A stretch of DNA of 64,000 nucleotides from Streptomyces sp. LUP30 (GTDB lineage Bacteria; Actinomycetota; Actinomycetes; Streptomycetales; Streptomycetaceae), in NCBI RefSeq assembly GCF_001746365.1, contig NZ_MJAJ01000041.1, positions 1 through 64,000 of the forward strand. Direction: 5' to 3'. A program made the translations under genes and the position numbers. This document shows positions 1 through 10,100 of the stretch, in pieces (the first letter of the stretch is position 1; each line of letters starts with the position of its first letter). The notes below the pieces were generated by a model that searched no databases, had not been told where the DNA came from, and was given only the letters and a program-made list of their open reading frames with translations.

Positions 1-96
1 CGCGGCCGCAGCGGCGGGGCCAAGAGCGGCGGCGGGACGAAGGGCGGCGGGAGCCGGCGGGGCACCGGCGGCGGAAAGCCCCGTCGACGCTCGTAG
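1..96 (+). CDS. C-terminal tail of a basic Gly/Arg/Lys-rich protein (partial)
   Basis: The window opens inside a plus-strand frame that ends at TAG 94-96. The 31 visible residues are almost only Gly, Arg, Lys and Ser and finish with KPRRRS. Low-complexity basic tails like this are common at the end of actinobacterial DEAD-box RNA helicases, where they help bind RNA. No catalytic part is in the window, so the helicase assignment is only a guess from tail composition. Confidence 0.5.
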   Translation, partial: RGRSGGAKSGGGTKGGGSRRGTGGGKPRRRS

Positions 97-276
97 CGCG
101 CCGGGGCTGTGCGACCGGCCGAGCCGGCAGGTCGGCGAGGGCGCCGAGGGCGGCCGGGACGAGTGACATGCCCGTGTTGCGTGCGACGGCCGTGCCGTCC
201 ACGTACCGCGTTCCGACGCCGCCCCCGAAGGGCGCCGCGAGATGACTGCACCGGTCTCGGGGCAGCGCCGGGCAGG

Positions 277-753
277 CTACTTCGCGGCCGCCCGCCCGAT
301 CGACTCCACCAGGGGCAGCAGCCGGTGCGGCACCCGCTCGCGCAGCGCCACCTCGGTGCGGGTGCGCACCACGCCGGGCAGGCTGATGAGCTTCTGGACC
401 ACGTCCTCCAGATGCTCGTTGTCGCGCGCCACGACCCGGGTGACGAGATCGCCGCCGCCGGTGACGGAGAACGCCTCGACGATCTCCGGCACGGAGGCCA
501 GCGCTTCGCCCACGTCGTCCAGGTGGCCCTGGGTGACCTCGATGTGCACGAACGCGAGCACGGGATGGCCCAGTGCGGCGGGCGAGAGCGACGGTCCGGT
601 GCCGGTGATCACGCCGTCGCGTTCCAGCCGGTCGAGACGGGCCTGCACGGTGCCGCGCGCGATGCCGAGGAGACGGGCGTACTCGCGCACGCTGGTGCGC
701 GGCTGCTCCAGCAGCAGACGCAGGATGCGGGTGTCCAGCTCGTCCACCGCCAT
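277..753 (-). CDS. Lrp/AsnC-family transcriptional regulator
   Basis: A 158-aa protein of the usual Lrp/AsnC size. Residues 1-60 form the winged helix-turn-helix (starts MAVDELDTRILRLL, recognition part TVQARLDRLERDGVI). The rest is the RAM/AsnC ligand domain with its GGGDLVTRVVARD core. These regulators respond to amino acids or related small molecules as dimers to octamers. I chose ATG 753 because GGGAAGGGA lies about 10 nt upstream and family similarity begins there; an in-frame extension to 990 is unlike protein. It is divergent from a FUSC membrane protein, which may be its target. A -10-like TACTGT (reverse of 803-808) could drive it. Confidence 0.9.
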   Translation of the reverse strand: MAVDELDTRILRLLLEQPRTSVREYARLLGIARGTVQARLDRLERDGVITGTGPSLSPAALGHPVLAFVHIEVTQGHLDDVGEALASVPEIVEAFSVTGGGDLVTRVVARDNEHLEDVVQKLISLPGVVRTRTEVALRERVPHRLLPLVESIGRAAAK

Positions 754-1153
754 GTCGTCGCCCGTCCCTTCCCTCGTGCCCCTCGTGCGCGCGATCAGCG
801 CGACAGTACCAACGCCCCGGCGCGGCGCGGCGCGGCGCGGCGCGGCGCGAGCGGGCCGAGGCGAGCGAGGCGATCGAGGTGAGCGCAGGGTCGGGTCGCC
901 GCGACGGCCGAGCCGGTCTTGACGCAGGGCGGGTGGGCCGTTGGCCGACCGCCGGTCGGGCCGGTGGGATCGTGACTGGGCCATTGGCACAGTCCTGCCG
1001 CCTTCGGTTGAACCACCAGCCCATCAGATGCTGAGATGGGCGGGTCGATGGCGCTGCGGACTCCGCGGCGCCTTTCGCATGTTCGTTTCGAGGGTCGTGT
1101 CACAGGACGCGGGACCGCGGTGGCGCATCAGGGTGGGGAAAGGGCGGGGCAGC
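754..1153. promoter_or_regulatory. Divergent intergenic region between Lrp and FUSC genes
   Basis: About 400 bases with no convincing gene. It holds a pentanucleotide GGCGC run of about six copies at 819-849, a possible minus-strand -10 (TACTGT, 803-808), and an inverted repeat CCCATC-N9-GATGGG at 1020-1040 that could be an operator for the FUSC gene. Confidence 0.4.
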
Positions 1154-2665
1154 TTGCTGAAGAGGGCGTTCACGGCACCGGATCCGGGGCGGGTGCGACT
1201 GAGGTTCGCGACCCGGGCCGTGCTCGGCATCGGACTGGCCGTCGCGCTGTGCGGAGCGGCCGGACACACCCTGGCGGCGGCCGTCACCGGTGGGCTGGCC
1301 GCGCTGCTCGCACTGTTCACGGTGACCGACGCGACGGTGCGCGGGCAGGCCGTGACGACCGCGCTGCTGCCCGTCGTCGGGCTCCCGGTGCTCACTCTCG
1401 CGGCCTTCCTGCACGACGTCCCCGTCGTCCGCGACCTCGCCTTCCTCGCCGTGGTCGGCGCGGGAGGCTACGCACGCCGGTGGGGTCCGCGCGGTCACTC
1501 GCTCGGGGTGTTCGCCTTCATGACCTTCTTCGCCGCGCAGTTCCTGCACACCGTCCCCGCGCGGCTGCCCGAGCTCTACGCGGCCGTGGCGCTGTCGTTG
1601 GCGGCGTCGTCGGCGGTGCGGTTCGGGGCGTGGTGCTACGAGCGGCGCTCGCCGGCGCCGGCCGCCCTCATCCCGCCTGCCGGCGGAACCGGGCTCGCGC
1701 GCATCACGACCCGGCAGGCCGTGCAGGCCACCGCGGGCGCGGGGATCGCCCTCGTCGTCGGACAGGCCCTCTCCGACCAGCGCTGGTACTGGGCCGTGGG
1801 CGCGACCTGGTGGGTGTTCGTGAACACCGCCTCACGCGGCGAGACGCTGGTCCGCGGGTTCCGGAGGTTCCTGGGAACCGTCCTCGGGATCGCCCTGGGG
1901 CTCGTGGTGGCCGTGCCCCTGCACGGCGAGCCGGTGGCGTCCGCCGTGGTGGTCGCGATCGCCGTCTTCGGGATCTTCTACACGGCCGCCGTCTCCTACA
2001 CCTGGATGATGCTCTCCGTCACCGTCATGGCCAGCGCGCTGTACGGCCTGCTCGGCCTGCTCGACCCCGCTCTGCTGGCCCTGCGGGCGGCGGAGACGGC
2101 GGTGGGAGCCCTGGGCGCCGTGCTGGCGGTGCTGCTGGTGCTCCCGGTCACCACGCACTCCGTCACGGACGCCTGGGTCGAGCGCGCGCTGCGCTGCGTG
2201 CACGTCTGCGCCGCCGAGGCCGCGGCGCGGCTCGCCGGCTCCCCGACGGCGGACCCGGCGCCGCGGGTGGCCGAGCTGGAGCAGATCCTCGCGCGGGTCC
2301 GCCTGTCGCTGGCCCCGCTCGTGCATCCGCTCAGCCCTCTGCGGGCGCGCAAGGGACGGGCGCGGCACGTACTCGCGCTGCTCGACGACTGCGCCCGCGA
2401 GGTGCGGGGGCTGACCGCGGTCGCCGCGGACCCGGAGGCCTCGCACGACGCCCGGCTCGTCGCCGCCTGCCGGCGGGTGGAGACCGCGGTCGAGGCGCTC
2501 ACCGCCCCCTCGACCGGCGGCGGACGCGGCCCGGCGCGGACCGCCGCCGCACCGCGCAGCACGCCCACCGAGCCGGTGCTGGCTCATCTGCACGCCCTGG
2601 AACAGGCGCTCCTCGAACTCGCCGGGCCACTCCGCGGCTCCGGCCGCGCTCCCCTCGGGGCCTGA
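1154..2665 (+). CDS. FUSC family (aromatic acid exporter/YccS-like) membrane protein
   Basis: About 503 aa with two blocks of hydrophobic helices (roughly residues 15-160 and 190-340) and a soluble, alanine/arginine-rich C-terminal region, the architecture of FUSC proteins related to fusaric-acid resistance and aromatic-acid efflux. The second block contains the typical WYWAVGATWWVFVNT stretch. Start choice is uncertain: TTG 1154 follows AAAGGGCGGGG and gives a start like homologues (LLKRAFTAPDPG); in-frame ATGs at 941, 1028 and 1079 lack good ribosome sites. The substrate is not readable. The divergent Lrp regulator is the likely controller. Confidence 0.8.
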   Translation: MLKRAFTAPDPGRVRLRFATRAVLGIGLAVALCGAAGHTLAAAVTGGLAALLALFTVTDATVRGQAVTTALLPVVGLPVLTLAAFLHDVPVVRDLAFLAVVGAGGYARRWGPRGHSLGVFAFMTFFAAQFLHTVPARLPELYAAVALSLAASSAVRFGAWCYERRSPAPAALIPPAGGTGLARITTRQAVQATAGAGIALVVGQALSDQRWYWAVGATWWVFVNTASRGETLVRGFRRFLGTVLGIALGLVVAVPLHGEPVASAVVVAIAVFGIFYTAAVSYTWMMLSVTVMASALYGLLGLLDPALLALRAAETAVGALGAVLAVLLVLPVTTHSVTDAWVERALRCVHVCAAEAAARLAGSPTADPAPRVAELEQILARVRLSLAPLVHPLSPLRARKGRARHVLALLDDCAREVRGLTAVAADPEASHDARLVAACRRVETAVEALTAPSTGGGRGPARTAAAPRSTPTEPVLAHLHALEQALLELAGPLRGSGRAPLGA

Positions 2666-2781
2666 GCGTCCGGCTCGAGGGCGGGCGAGCGTGCCTGGTC
2701 TAGACCGCTGGTGATCGGCTGCTACCGTCACCCCGAGCAGCAGCGTCAGCAGCGGCAGCGGCGACCCGGGAGGGGACAGCG

Positions 2782-3822
2782 GTGGCAGACCTCGGCGGAA
2801 GGCGACGACGCGCGTTCATCGGCTCGTTCACGGCGGCTGGAGGGCCCGGGATCGTGGCCGCCGCCGTGGATCCGGCCAGTGGAGCGCTGACCGTCCTGAG
2901 CAGGGTGAACGGCGTTCCCGACCCTTCCTACCTCGCCCTGTCCGCCACCGGGGAGACGCTGTACGCGGTCAGCGAGACCGCGGACGGCGCGGTGGCCGCC
3001 TACCGGGTGACCGGCGACGTGCCGGAGCCCGCGGGCCCGCCGGTGCCGGTGAACGGCAGCGGCCCCACCCATCTGAGCGTGTTCGACGGCCACGTCCTCA
3101 CCGCCAACTACGGCTCGGGCAGCGTCACCGCCGTCCCGGTCCGCGCGGACGGCACCCTGGCCCGCGTCGCCTCCGGCGTCCTGCGGCACACCGGGGCCGG
3201 CCCCCACACGCGGCGCCAGCAGGGGCCGCACGCCCACCAGGTGCAGCCCGACCCGAGCGGCCGCTGGGCGGTCAGCGTGGACCTCGGGACGGACTCCGTG
3301 CGGGTGTGCGCCCTGCGCGACGGCAGCCCCGTCCTGCACCGGGAGCACGCGCTGCGCCCCGGCTCCGGCCCACGCCACCTGGCTTTCCACCCCGGGGGCC
3401 GGTACGCCTACGTCGTCAACGAACTCACCCCGACCGTCACCGTGTGCCGCTGGGACGCCGCGGACGGCTCGCTGAAGCCGCTGGCCGAGGCCGCGGTGCT
3501 GCCCGCCGCGCCGGCCGGGGACGCCTACCCCTCCGGCCTCGCCGTCTCGCCCGACGGGCGGTTCGTCTGGACGGCGACCCGCGGCGAGGACGTCCTCTCG
3601 GTGTTCGCCGTGGAGGGCGACGGGGAGGCGCTGCGGCTGGTCGGAACCGTGCCCTGCGCCGGGCACTGGCCCCGGGCGGTCGCCGAGTCCGGCGGCTTCC
3701 TCTATGTCGCGAACGAGCGCTCCGGCGACGTCACCTGGTTCGGCCTGGACCCGTCGACCGGCGTGCCCCGGCGCGGCGGTTCGATCGCGGTCCCCGCCGC
3801 GTCCTGCGTCGTCCTCGGCTGA
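2782..3822 (+). CDS. Lactonase-family seven-bladed propeller protein
   Basis: A 346-aa protein matching the lactonase (Pgl-like) beta-propeller family by its repeated blade motifs, such as GSGPRHLAFHPGGRYAYVVNE and LAVSPDGRFVWTA. Members include 6-phosphogluconolactonase (hydrolysis of 6-phosphogluconolactone in the pentose phosphate pathway) and carboxy-muconate cyclase; sequence alone does not separate these. No signal peptide is visible, so it is probably cytosolic. GTG 2782 is preceded by GGGAGGGGA. The gene stands alone and ends just before a strong bidirectional terminator. Confidence 0.85.
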   Translation: MADLGGRRRRAFIGSFTAAGGPGIVAAAVDPASGALTVLSRVNGVPDPSYLALSATGETLYAVSETADGAVAAYRVTGDVPEPAGPPVPVNGSGPTHLSVFDGHVLTANYGSGSVTAVPVRADGTLARVASGVLRHTGAGPHTRRQQGPHAHQVQPDPSGRWAVSVDLGTDSVRVCALRDGSPVLHREHALRPGSGPRHLAFHPGGRYAYVVNELTPTVTVCRWDAADGSLKPLAEAAVLPAAPAGDAYPSGLAVSPDGRFVWTATRGEDVLSVFAVEGDGEALRLVGTVPCAGHWPRAVAESGGFLYVANERSGDVTWFGLDPSTGVPRRGGSIAVPAASCVVLG

Positions 3823-3900
3823 GCTCCGGCCGCCGCCCGTCGACGCCCTCCTCCCGGAAACCGCCCCGAGCCGCCGCCGGGGGATCCGACCGCCGTCACA

Positions 3901-3944
3901 GACGCGTAGGGCCCGCTCCTCACCCGGAGCGGGCCCTACGCGTC
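3901..3944. terminator. Bidirectional terminator hairpin
   Basis: A perfect 19-bp stem (3901-3919 with 3926-3944) and a 6-nt loop between the convergent lactonase and CbiX-like genes. There is no U-run, as usual for Streptomyces. Confidence 0.85.
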
Positions 3945-3966
3945 TGATGGCGTCCTAACGGCTGTC

Positions 3967-4890
3967 TCAACGGACCGGCGCACCCTGCGGCTGCGGCGGC
4001 GCGATGCCGAGGGCGGTCGTGTACTTGCCCAGCGCGAGCTTGCCGATGGCCGGGTACGGGCCGAGTGCGTCGGCGGCAGGGCAGCCGGCTTCCCTGGCCG
4101 CCTCGTCGATCAGCGTGGCGTCGATCTCCGGGCCGATCAGGTACGGCGCCAGCGCGAGCTGCTGCGAGCCGGAGGAGCGCAGCTGCTCCGCGACGGAGGC
4201 GATGGAACCCTCCTGGTCGAGGGCCGCCGCCATGACCGGCACGGCGAGGCGCGCGGCCAGCAGCATGCCGGTGATCCCGGCGGCCTGCACGGCCTCCTCG
4301 CCGCCCACGGACGCCAGGATGATGCCGTCGGCGGCCGTGGCCACGGTGAACAGCCGGGCGCGGTCCGCGCGGGCCAGACCCGCCTCGGACAGCCGTACGT
4401 GCAGCGCCTCGGCGAGCAGCGGGTGCGGGCCGAGCACGTCGGTCAGTTCGGCCGCGATGCGGCTCTCCATGACGGCCTGGCGGACCTGGCGCAGCAGCGC
4501 GCTGTCGGGGCCGGCCAGCAGCGGCACGACCACGGCGACCGGGCCGTCGGGCTCCTTGACGTCCAGACCGGCGGCACGGGCCTGCTCGAAGCGGGCCGTG
4601 CGCTCGTCGGCGGCGTGCACCAGCACGGACTGCAGGGAGGGGAACTGGGCGTCCTCCCCGTCGAGGTAGCCGATGCGCGCGTCGAGGCCGGGGAGCTCGG
4701 AGCGGGCGATGCTCACGATCTCCTCGGCGAGGCCGCGGGTGGCGGCGCCGGGCGTGCCCGGTACCGCGAGGACGAGCGCCGGCGCGCCCTCGGGAGCCGC
4801 CAGAGGCTCGGGTCGGCGGTGCCGCCCGGGCTGGCGAGGTCGCGGCATTCGTACTGGCAGGCCGGACGCGGGCCCAGTGGGGGAGCTCAT
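3967..4890 (-). CDS. CbiX-like (sirohydrochlorin chelatase family) protein
   Basis: A 307-aa two-lobed protein resembling Streptomyces sirohydrochlorin chelatase family proteins, with a Pro/Arg-rich N-terminus, LVLAVPGTP at the first core strand, FPSLQSVL, and LGPHPLLAEALHVRL late in lobe one. Chelatases insert Co2+ or Fe2+ into sirohydrochlorin for cobalamin or siroheme. The usual catalytic HGS and the second PLFL-G-H motif read PGT and PLLAGPDS here, so metal insertion is doubtful. ATG 4890 gives the expected MSSPTGPASG start; an upstream in-frame ATG (4941) is less likely. No sulfite or nitrite reductase gene is next to it. Confidence 0.7.
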   Translation of the reverse strand: MSSPTGPASGLPVRMPRPRQPGRHRRPEPLAAPEGAPALVLAVPGTPGAATRGLAEEIVSIARSELPGLDARIGYLDGEDAQFPSLQSVLVHAADERTARFEQARAAGLDVKEPDGPVAVVVPLLAGPDSALLRQVRQAVMESRIAAELTDVLGPHPLLAEALHVRLSEAGLARADRARLFTVATAADGIILASVGGEEAVQAAGITGMLLAARLAVPVMAAALDQEGSIASVAEQLRSSGSQQLALAPYLIGPEIDATLIDEAAREAGCPAADALGPYPAIGKLALGKYTTALGIAPPQPQGAPVR

Positions 4891-5078
4891 GGCGTGGCAT
4901 GTTACTGGCTTCTTGGGCTCCCTTGTTCGGGGAGGGTGCACGTGAGCGGTATCCGTCCGCTTTTGTCTGATGAGTTACGTACGGATCAGAAGTGATCAGC
5001 GTGTTTTCCGGGCGACTTGCCCCCGGAGGGAGTAATCCCCCTTTTGCGGGGTGACGTACGTTCCCTGCGCATGACGCG

Positions 5079-6080
5079 TTACGGGTGGTGCGTCACCGAG
5101 AGCAGTGTGTCCTCGTACGGCCAGGCGAACGTGTCCGTCGCCAGCGCCAGGGCGACGCGCAGGGCGCCGTCCAGCGGGTCGCCCTCGGCGGGCGCCCGCC
5201 GGGCGTGCGGCAGCGCTCTCGCCAGCTCCGCCTCCAACGGGACGAGGAGAGGAGCGCCGATCTCGAACAGCCCGCCGGTGAGGGCGATCAGGGGTTCTCC
5301 GTCCGGCGGGCACACCGTGGCCGCCGACTCGGCCATGTGCCGGGCCGCCGCACGCAGGACGCCCGCGGCGACCGGGTCGTCCTTCGCGCAGGCAGCCACG
5401 CACGGAGCGAAGGACGCGAGCACGGCCGGGCGGTCCGAGCGCGGATAGAGCAGCCCCGGCAGCCCCGGGAGCGGGCCGAACCTCTCCTTCGCCCGGGCCA
5501 GCAGCGCGACCGAGCCGCCGGGACGCCCGTCGTGGGCGCGCAGCGCGGCTTCCAGTCCGGCGCGTCCGATCCAGGCGCCGCTCCCGCAGTCGCCCAGCAG
5601 ATGCCCCCAGCCGTCCGCCCGCTGCCACGCCGTCAGGTCCGTGCCGATGGCGATCAGACCGGTGCCCGCGACCACCACCGCACCGGGCCGCGAGCCGAGC
5701 GCACCGACGTAGGCGGTGACGGCGTCGGCGACGAGCGCGGTCGTACGGACCCCGAACTCCCGCGCCAGGGCGGCCGGGAGCTCGGCGCGCAGCGCCTCGC
5801 CCAGCGTGCCGAGTCCGGCGGCGCCCACGACGGCCGTGGCCGGCGGCGGGGCGCCGGTGTCGGCCGCCAACGCCCTCACCAGGGGCGCCAGCCGGGCCAG
5901 CAGGTCATCGGGGTCGATGCCCCGCGCACCGGTGCGCACGGGCCCCGGCGTCGAACGCCGGCCCAGGGTGCCCCGCTCCGTGGTTCCCAGGGCGACCCGC
6001 AGCCCGGAGCCGCCCGAGTCGACGGCGAGCACGCCGGCGCCGCTCACGCCGGGGACGCCCGGACCGGTGCCGGCGCTCAC
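5079..6080 (-). CDS. BadF/BadG/BcrA/BcrD ATPase family sugar kinase (GlcNAc-kinase-like)
   Basis: About 333 aa of the ASKHA ATPase fold. Phosphate-1 motif LAVDSGGSGLRVALG is near the N-terminus, followed by the central AVVVAGTG and LGDCGSGAWIG motifs typical of N-acetylglucosamine-kinase-like members that use ATP to phosphorylate amino sugars. The start is uncertain: GTG 6080 or 6047 both precede the first motif, and the longer reading to 6197 is Arg/Pro-rich. It is a lone minus-strand gene. A small hairpin (CCCCGCAAAAGGGG on the minus strand near 5036-5050) lies just downstream. Confidence 0.8.
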   Translation of the reverse strand: MSAGTGPGVPGVSGAGVLAVDSGGSGLRVALGTTERGTLGRRSTPGPVRTGARGIDPDDLLARLAPLVRALAADTGAPPPATAVVGAAGLGTLGEALRAELPAALAREFGVRTTALVADAVTAYVGALGSRPGAVVVAGTGLIAIGTDLTAWQRADGWGHLLGDCGSGAWIGRAGLEAALRAHDGRPGGSVALLARAKERFGPLPGLPGLLYPRSDRPAVLASFAPCVAACAKDDPVAAGVLRAAARHMAESAATVCPPDGEPLIALTGGLFEIGAPLLVPLEAELARALPHARRAPAEGDPLDGALRVALALATDTFAWPYEDTLLSVTHHP

Positions 6081-6374
6081 GGCGGGCACCCGCCGACCGG
6101 TCGACCGCCGTGCGGGATCGCGAGACCGCCGGCTCGGTCGAGGGCAGTGGCCGGACAGGGCCGGCCAGGGGGGCGGCCAGGGCGGAGCGGCTCGCACACC
6201 GGACGGAACAAGCTCTCCTCCTTCCCGGCGGCCTTCCCGGCGACTGGTGGGCGGTCTGCTCGACCGGCCCGCAGCTCCCGGCGCGCAGGAAGGGTAGCGT
6301 CCGGGAGCCGGCCCCTGTGCTCAGACTTCCCCGCGCATGCAGGGAGTCCGTGTGTGCCAGTAGAGTGACGCGCC

Positions 6375-7052
6375 GTGGCACCACGACCCTTGCACGAACT
6401 TGTCGAAGCAGGCTGGGCGAAGGCCCTCGACCCTGCGGCCGAACGCATCGCGGCCATGGGGGACTTCCTCCGGGCCGAGATAGCGGCCGGCCGGACCTAT
6501 CTTCCGTCCGGGGCGAATGTCCTGCGGGCCTTCCAGCAGCCCTTCGACGACGTGCGCGTCCTGATCGTCGGCCAGGATCCCTACCCCACGCCGGGGATGG
6601 CGATCGGGTTGAGCTTCGCGGTCTCGCCGGAGGTGCGTTCGCTGCCGGGCAGTCTGGAGAACATCTTCCGCGAGATGCACTCCGACCTCGGGCTGCCCAG
6701 GCCGTCGAACGGGGATCTGACGCCGTGGGCGCAGCAGGGTGTGCTGTTGCTCAACAGGGCGCTCACCACCGCGCCGCGCAGCCCGGGGGCTCACCGCGGC
6801 AAGGGCTGGGAGGAGGTCACGGAGCAGGCGATCAGGGCGTTGGCCGGGCGTGGCAAGCCGCTGGTGTCGATCCTGTGGGGACGGGACGCGCGTAATCTGC
6901 GGCCGCTGCTCGGGGATCTGCCCGCGATCGAGTCCGCGCACCCGTCCCCGATGTCGGCGGACCGCGGCTTCTTCGGCTCCCGCCCGTTCAGCAGGGCGAA
7001 CGACCTGCTGGTCGGGCAGGGGGCCGCGCCCGTGGACTGGCGCCTGCCGTAG
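6375..7052 (+). CDS. ung: Uracil-DNA glycosylase
   Basis: A 225-aa family-1 UDG that removes uracil from DNA to start base-excision repair. The water-activating motif GQDPYP has its Asp at residue 68, and the DNA-intercalating HPSPMS motif is near the C-terminus with its conserved His. Length matches the family. GTG 6375 begins MAPRPLHELVEAGW, typical of Streptomyces Ung. It is transcribed alone and ends at a hairpin (7121-7156). Confidence 0.97.
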   Translation: MAPRPLHELVEAGWAKALDPAAERIAAMGDFLRAEIAAGRTYLPSGANVLRAFQQPFDDVRVLIVGQDPYPTPGMAIGLSFAVSPEVRSLPGSLENIFREMHSDLGLPRPSNGDLTPWAQQGVLLLNRALTTAPRSPGAHRGKGWEEVTEQAIRALAGRGKPLVSILWGRDARNLRPLLGDLPAIESAHPSPMSADRGFFGSRPFSRANDLLVGQGAAPVDWRLP

Positions 7053-7120
7053 GCGGCCAGGGGCCCGCCCGCGGATCCGTCCGCCCGGCGGTACGACGAG
7101 GATCCGCCCCGACGCGAAGA

Positions 7121-7156
7121 GCGTCGGCCCGCCGGATCGTGCCGGCGGGCCGACGC
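7121..7156. terminator. Bidirectional terminator hairpin
   Basis: A perfect 15-bp stem (7121-7135 with 7142-7156), 6-nt loop, between convergent ung and the secreted glycosidase gene. Confidence 0.85.
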
Positions 7157-7190
7157 CCCTCGTCTGCCGTTCGCGGTGGCGCGCGTCGGG

Positions 7191-10100
7191 TCAGTCCTTG
7201 CCGCTGAGCCGCCAGATCTGGTTCTTCTTGGTGGTCAGGGCGCTCGCCGCGTCGCACGTCCACTGGTGGACGAGGGCGCCGGGGGCGGTGGAGACGGTGC
7301 TGACGTCGACGCACTTGCCGCTGTGCACGGCGACGAGCTGGTAGTCGTGGCTGTTGCCGAGCACGGTCACCGCCCTGAGCGTGAAGCGCTGGTTGGCGCC
7401 GTTGAGGCAGGTCCACTGCTGGACGGCGGCGCCGTCGGCCGTCGACAGGGCCGAGACGTCCAGGCACTTGCCGCTGGAGTGGTTGACGACGGTGTAGGTG
7501 TCGGTCGTGCCGGTGACGGCGTGGAAGTCGAAGATCTGCTCCTGTCCGCCTGCGCAGGTGTTCTGCTGGTACTGGGCGCCGTTGGCGGTGGACCGGCCGG
7601 GGTCTTCGAGGCAGAGCCCGCTGTGCTGGGCGACGGCCGTGGAGGAGAAGCCGGACGGGGCGCCGATGTGCAGGCTCGTCGGGGCGAAGGAGACCTGGTC
7701 GAGGTGGGGCGCGGAGCTGGACCGCATGGGCTGTCCGATGTCGGTGCCGCCGCCGGAGTAGACCTTGCCGATGGTGGTGCCGTCCCAGTTGAACAGCTGT
7801 GAGGCGGTGAACTTCACGGCGTTGGCGCCCTTGGCGAGCGTGACGGGCACCGTGTAGTCCTGGAACTGGTTCCAGTGCAGGGTGCTGGCGAAGTTGACGC
7901 GGGTGGCCGCGCCGCCGTTGACGCTGACGTCGGCGTGCTCGGCGTACAGGTCGGGGTTGTAGTGGTTGGAGGGCAGTTCCTCGGCGTTGGCGTAGCGCAT
8001 GGTCATGGCGTAGGCGCCGGCCGAGGGCGCGTCGACGTCGAGGGTGAGGGAGTTGGCGGGTCCGTTGCCGATGCCGGTGACGACGCCGCCGTCGGCCTGG
8101 CTGTAGGTGGTGTCGACGGCCGCGGTGCCGGTGAGAGTGCCGTTCTCCGCCTGGTAGGTGACGACGTTGCCGGTGGTGACGGCGTCGGTGGCGCTGAACG
8201 GGGTGACGGCCAGGTCGTCCAGAGCGAGGGTGCCGCTGGTGCCGGTCACCCTGACCTTGTTGATGCCGCCGCTGAGGTGGACCCGGTCGGCGGAGGTGGA
8301 CCAGGCGCCGGTCGTCGCGCCGGAGAGGGTCTGGTCGTCGACCGCCTTGCCGTTGACGGTGAGGTCGGCCTGGCCGGTGTTGCGGTAGCGGGCGGTCAGG
8401 TCCGCGTATCCGTCCCGTGCGGAGTAGACCCAGAACGTGGCGGACTTGCCGGAGGTGAGGTTCACCGCGCCCGCGCCGGACTGGCCCTGCGCGGTGTAGG
8501 TGGCGGTGCCGCTGTCGGAGAGGTCGGCCTGCTCCGCCTCGTAGAGCGTGGTGCCCTGGACGGCGGCGTCCTTGTACCGCAGGTCGATCTTGTCGATGAT
8601 GGCGTCCCCGGCGGTCTTCGCACCGTTGTCGCCGGTGGTGGCCAGGGTGATGGTGTGGCTGCCGGCGGTCAGGTGCACGGTGGTGTCAGCGTGCCCCCAC
8701 ACGACCCACTGGAAGCCGACCGGTATGTCGATCCTGGTCGAGGCGCCGCCGTCGACGCGTGCGTACACGTTCGTCGGGCCCGTGACGTCGGCGGCCTTGG
8801 CGTAGCTGTTGCCGAACACCGACAGGTCGTAGTCGCCCGTGGTGGGGACGGAGACGGGGAAGGAGATCACGGTGCTGGAGCCGGTGCGCAGGCCTCCGAC
8901 GTCCTTGGTGCCGGAGGTGGCGAACTTGCCGACGTTGCCGGTGGTGCCCTCGGTGTTGATGTTGTAGCCGCTGCCGCTGAGCGTGGCGTTCTCGGCTTCG
9001 TACGTGCCCGTCCAGGTGCTGTCGGAGGCGGTGCCGCTGCCGGCGCCGCCCGGGGAGACGATCACCTCGTACGCGGACATCGCGTCGAGGGTGATGGGCA
9101 GGGTGATCGAACCGTCGGAGCCCACGGCGACGTCGGCGTCGGAGAGCCGGGTCGGGGTGGCGGCCGCGCCGAGGTAGCCGCTGTAGCGGTCCTGGAACAC
9201 GCTGACGTGCACGGTGCCGCCGAAGACCGCGGGGTCGATGTTCTTGATCACCGTGCTGGACGCGCCACTGGTGCCGCCGCCCGCGAGGATGACGCGGGCC
9301 TGCTTCCTGGCCGTGTCGAGGCTCGCCAGACCCTGGAGGGTGTACGCGGCACCGGCCCCGGTGCTCGTCACCTTGACGGTGTTGCCGCCCTTCATGGAGC
9401 TGTACCAGTTGTACAGCCACCACTGGGCGTTGGGCGTGTTCTGGGCCGCGGCGGAGTCGCCGAGGTTGCCGTTGATGTTCCAGTACGGCAGGTTGCCGTC
9501 GACCTTCTCGTCCTCGATGCCCGCGATCCACTGGACCATCTGGCCGGGGTCGGTCAGGTGGTAGCGGTGGGCGTACTCGTTGAGGTTGACGGTGATCGGG
9601 GAGGTGATCCCCGCGGCGGTCTCCACCGCGCGGTAGGCGTCGACGGTGCTGCGGACGGCCGCCGGGCTGCCCAGGGTGTGCCAGGTGACGACGTCGGGCA
9701 GGCAGTTGTTGGCCTTGCAGTAGGTGAGGAAGCCGTTGAGGGCGGAGGTGGAGTAGCTGGAGGTGTTGGGCCCCGCCAGCCGTGCCGCGGGCCAGATGCC
9801 CTTGATGAAGTCGTAGGTCTGGCGCCACTCGGAGTTGAAGCCGGCCAGCGCCGTCGAGTTGGAGTTCATGCCGCTGAACCAGTTCAGGTCCGGTTCGTTG
9901 TAGGGGATGAAGACGATGTGGCTCGCGTACGGGCTGGCCATCGCCTGCTCGACCTGGGTCTTCATGGTCGCCTGGTAGGCCGCGTAGCTCGCGCGCTCGT
10001 AGTTCGCGCGGTACACGTCCGTCATGTAGATCAGGATGTCCCCGCCGCCGCTGTCGGCGAACGGCTTGGCGATCTCCAGGGCGTCCGAGCCGGGGTGCTG

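Noticed and set aside
277..990. Longer start for the Lrp regulator
   Set aside because: The extra N-terminal residues are Arg/Pro/Ala repeats across the GGCGC run and precede a good ribosome site and HTH start at 753.
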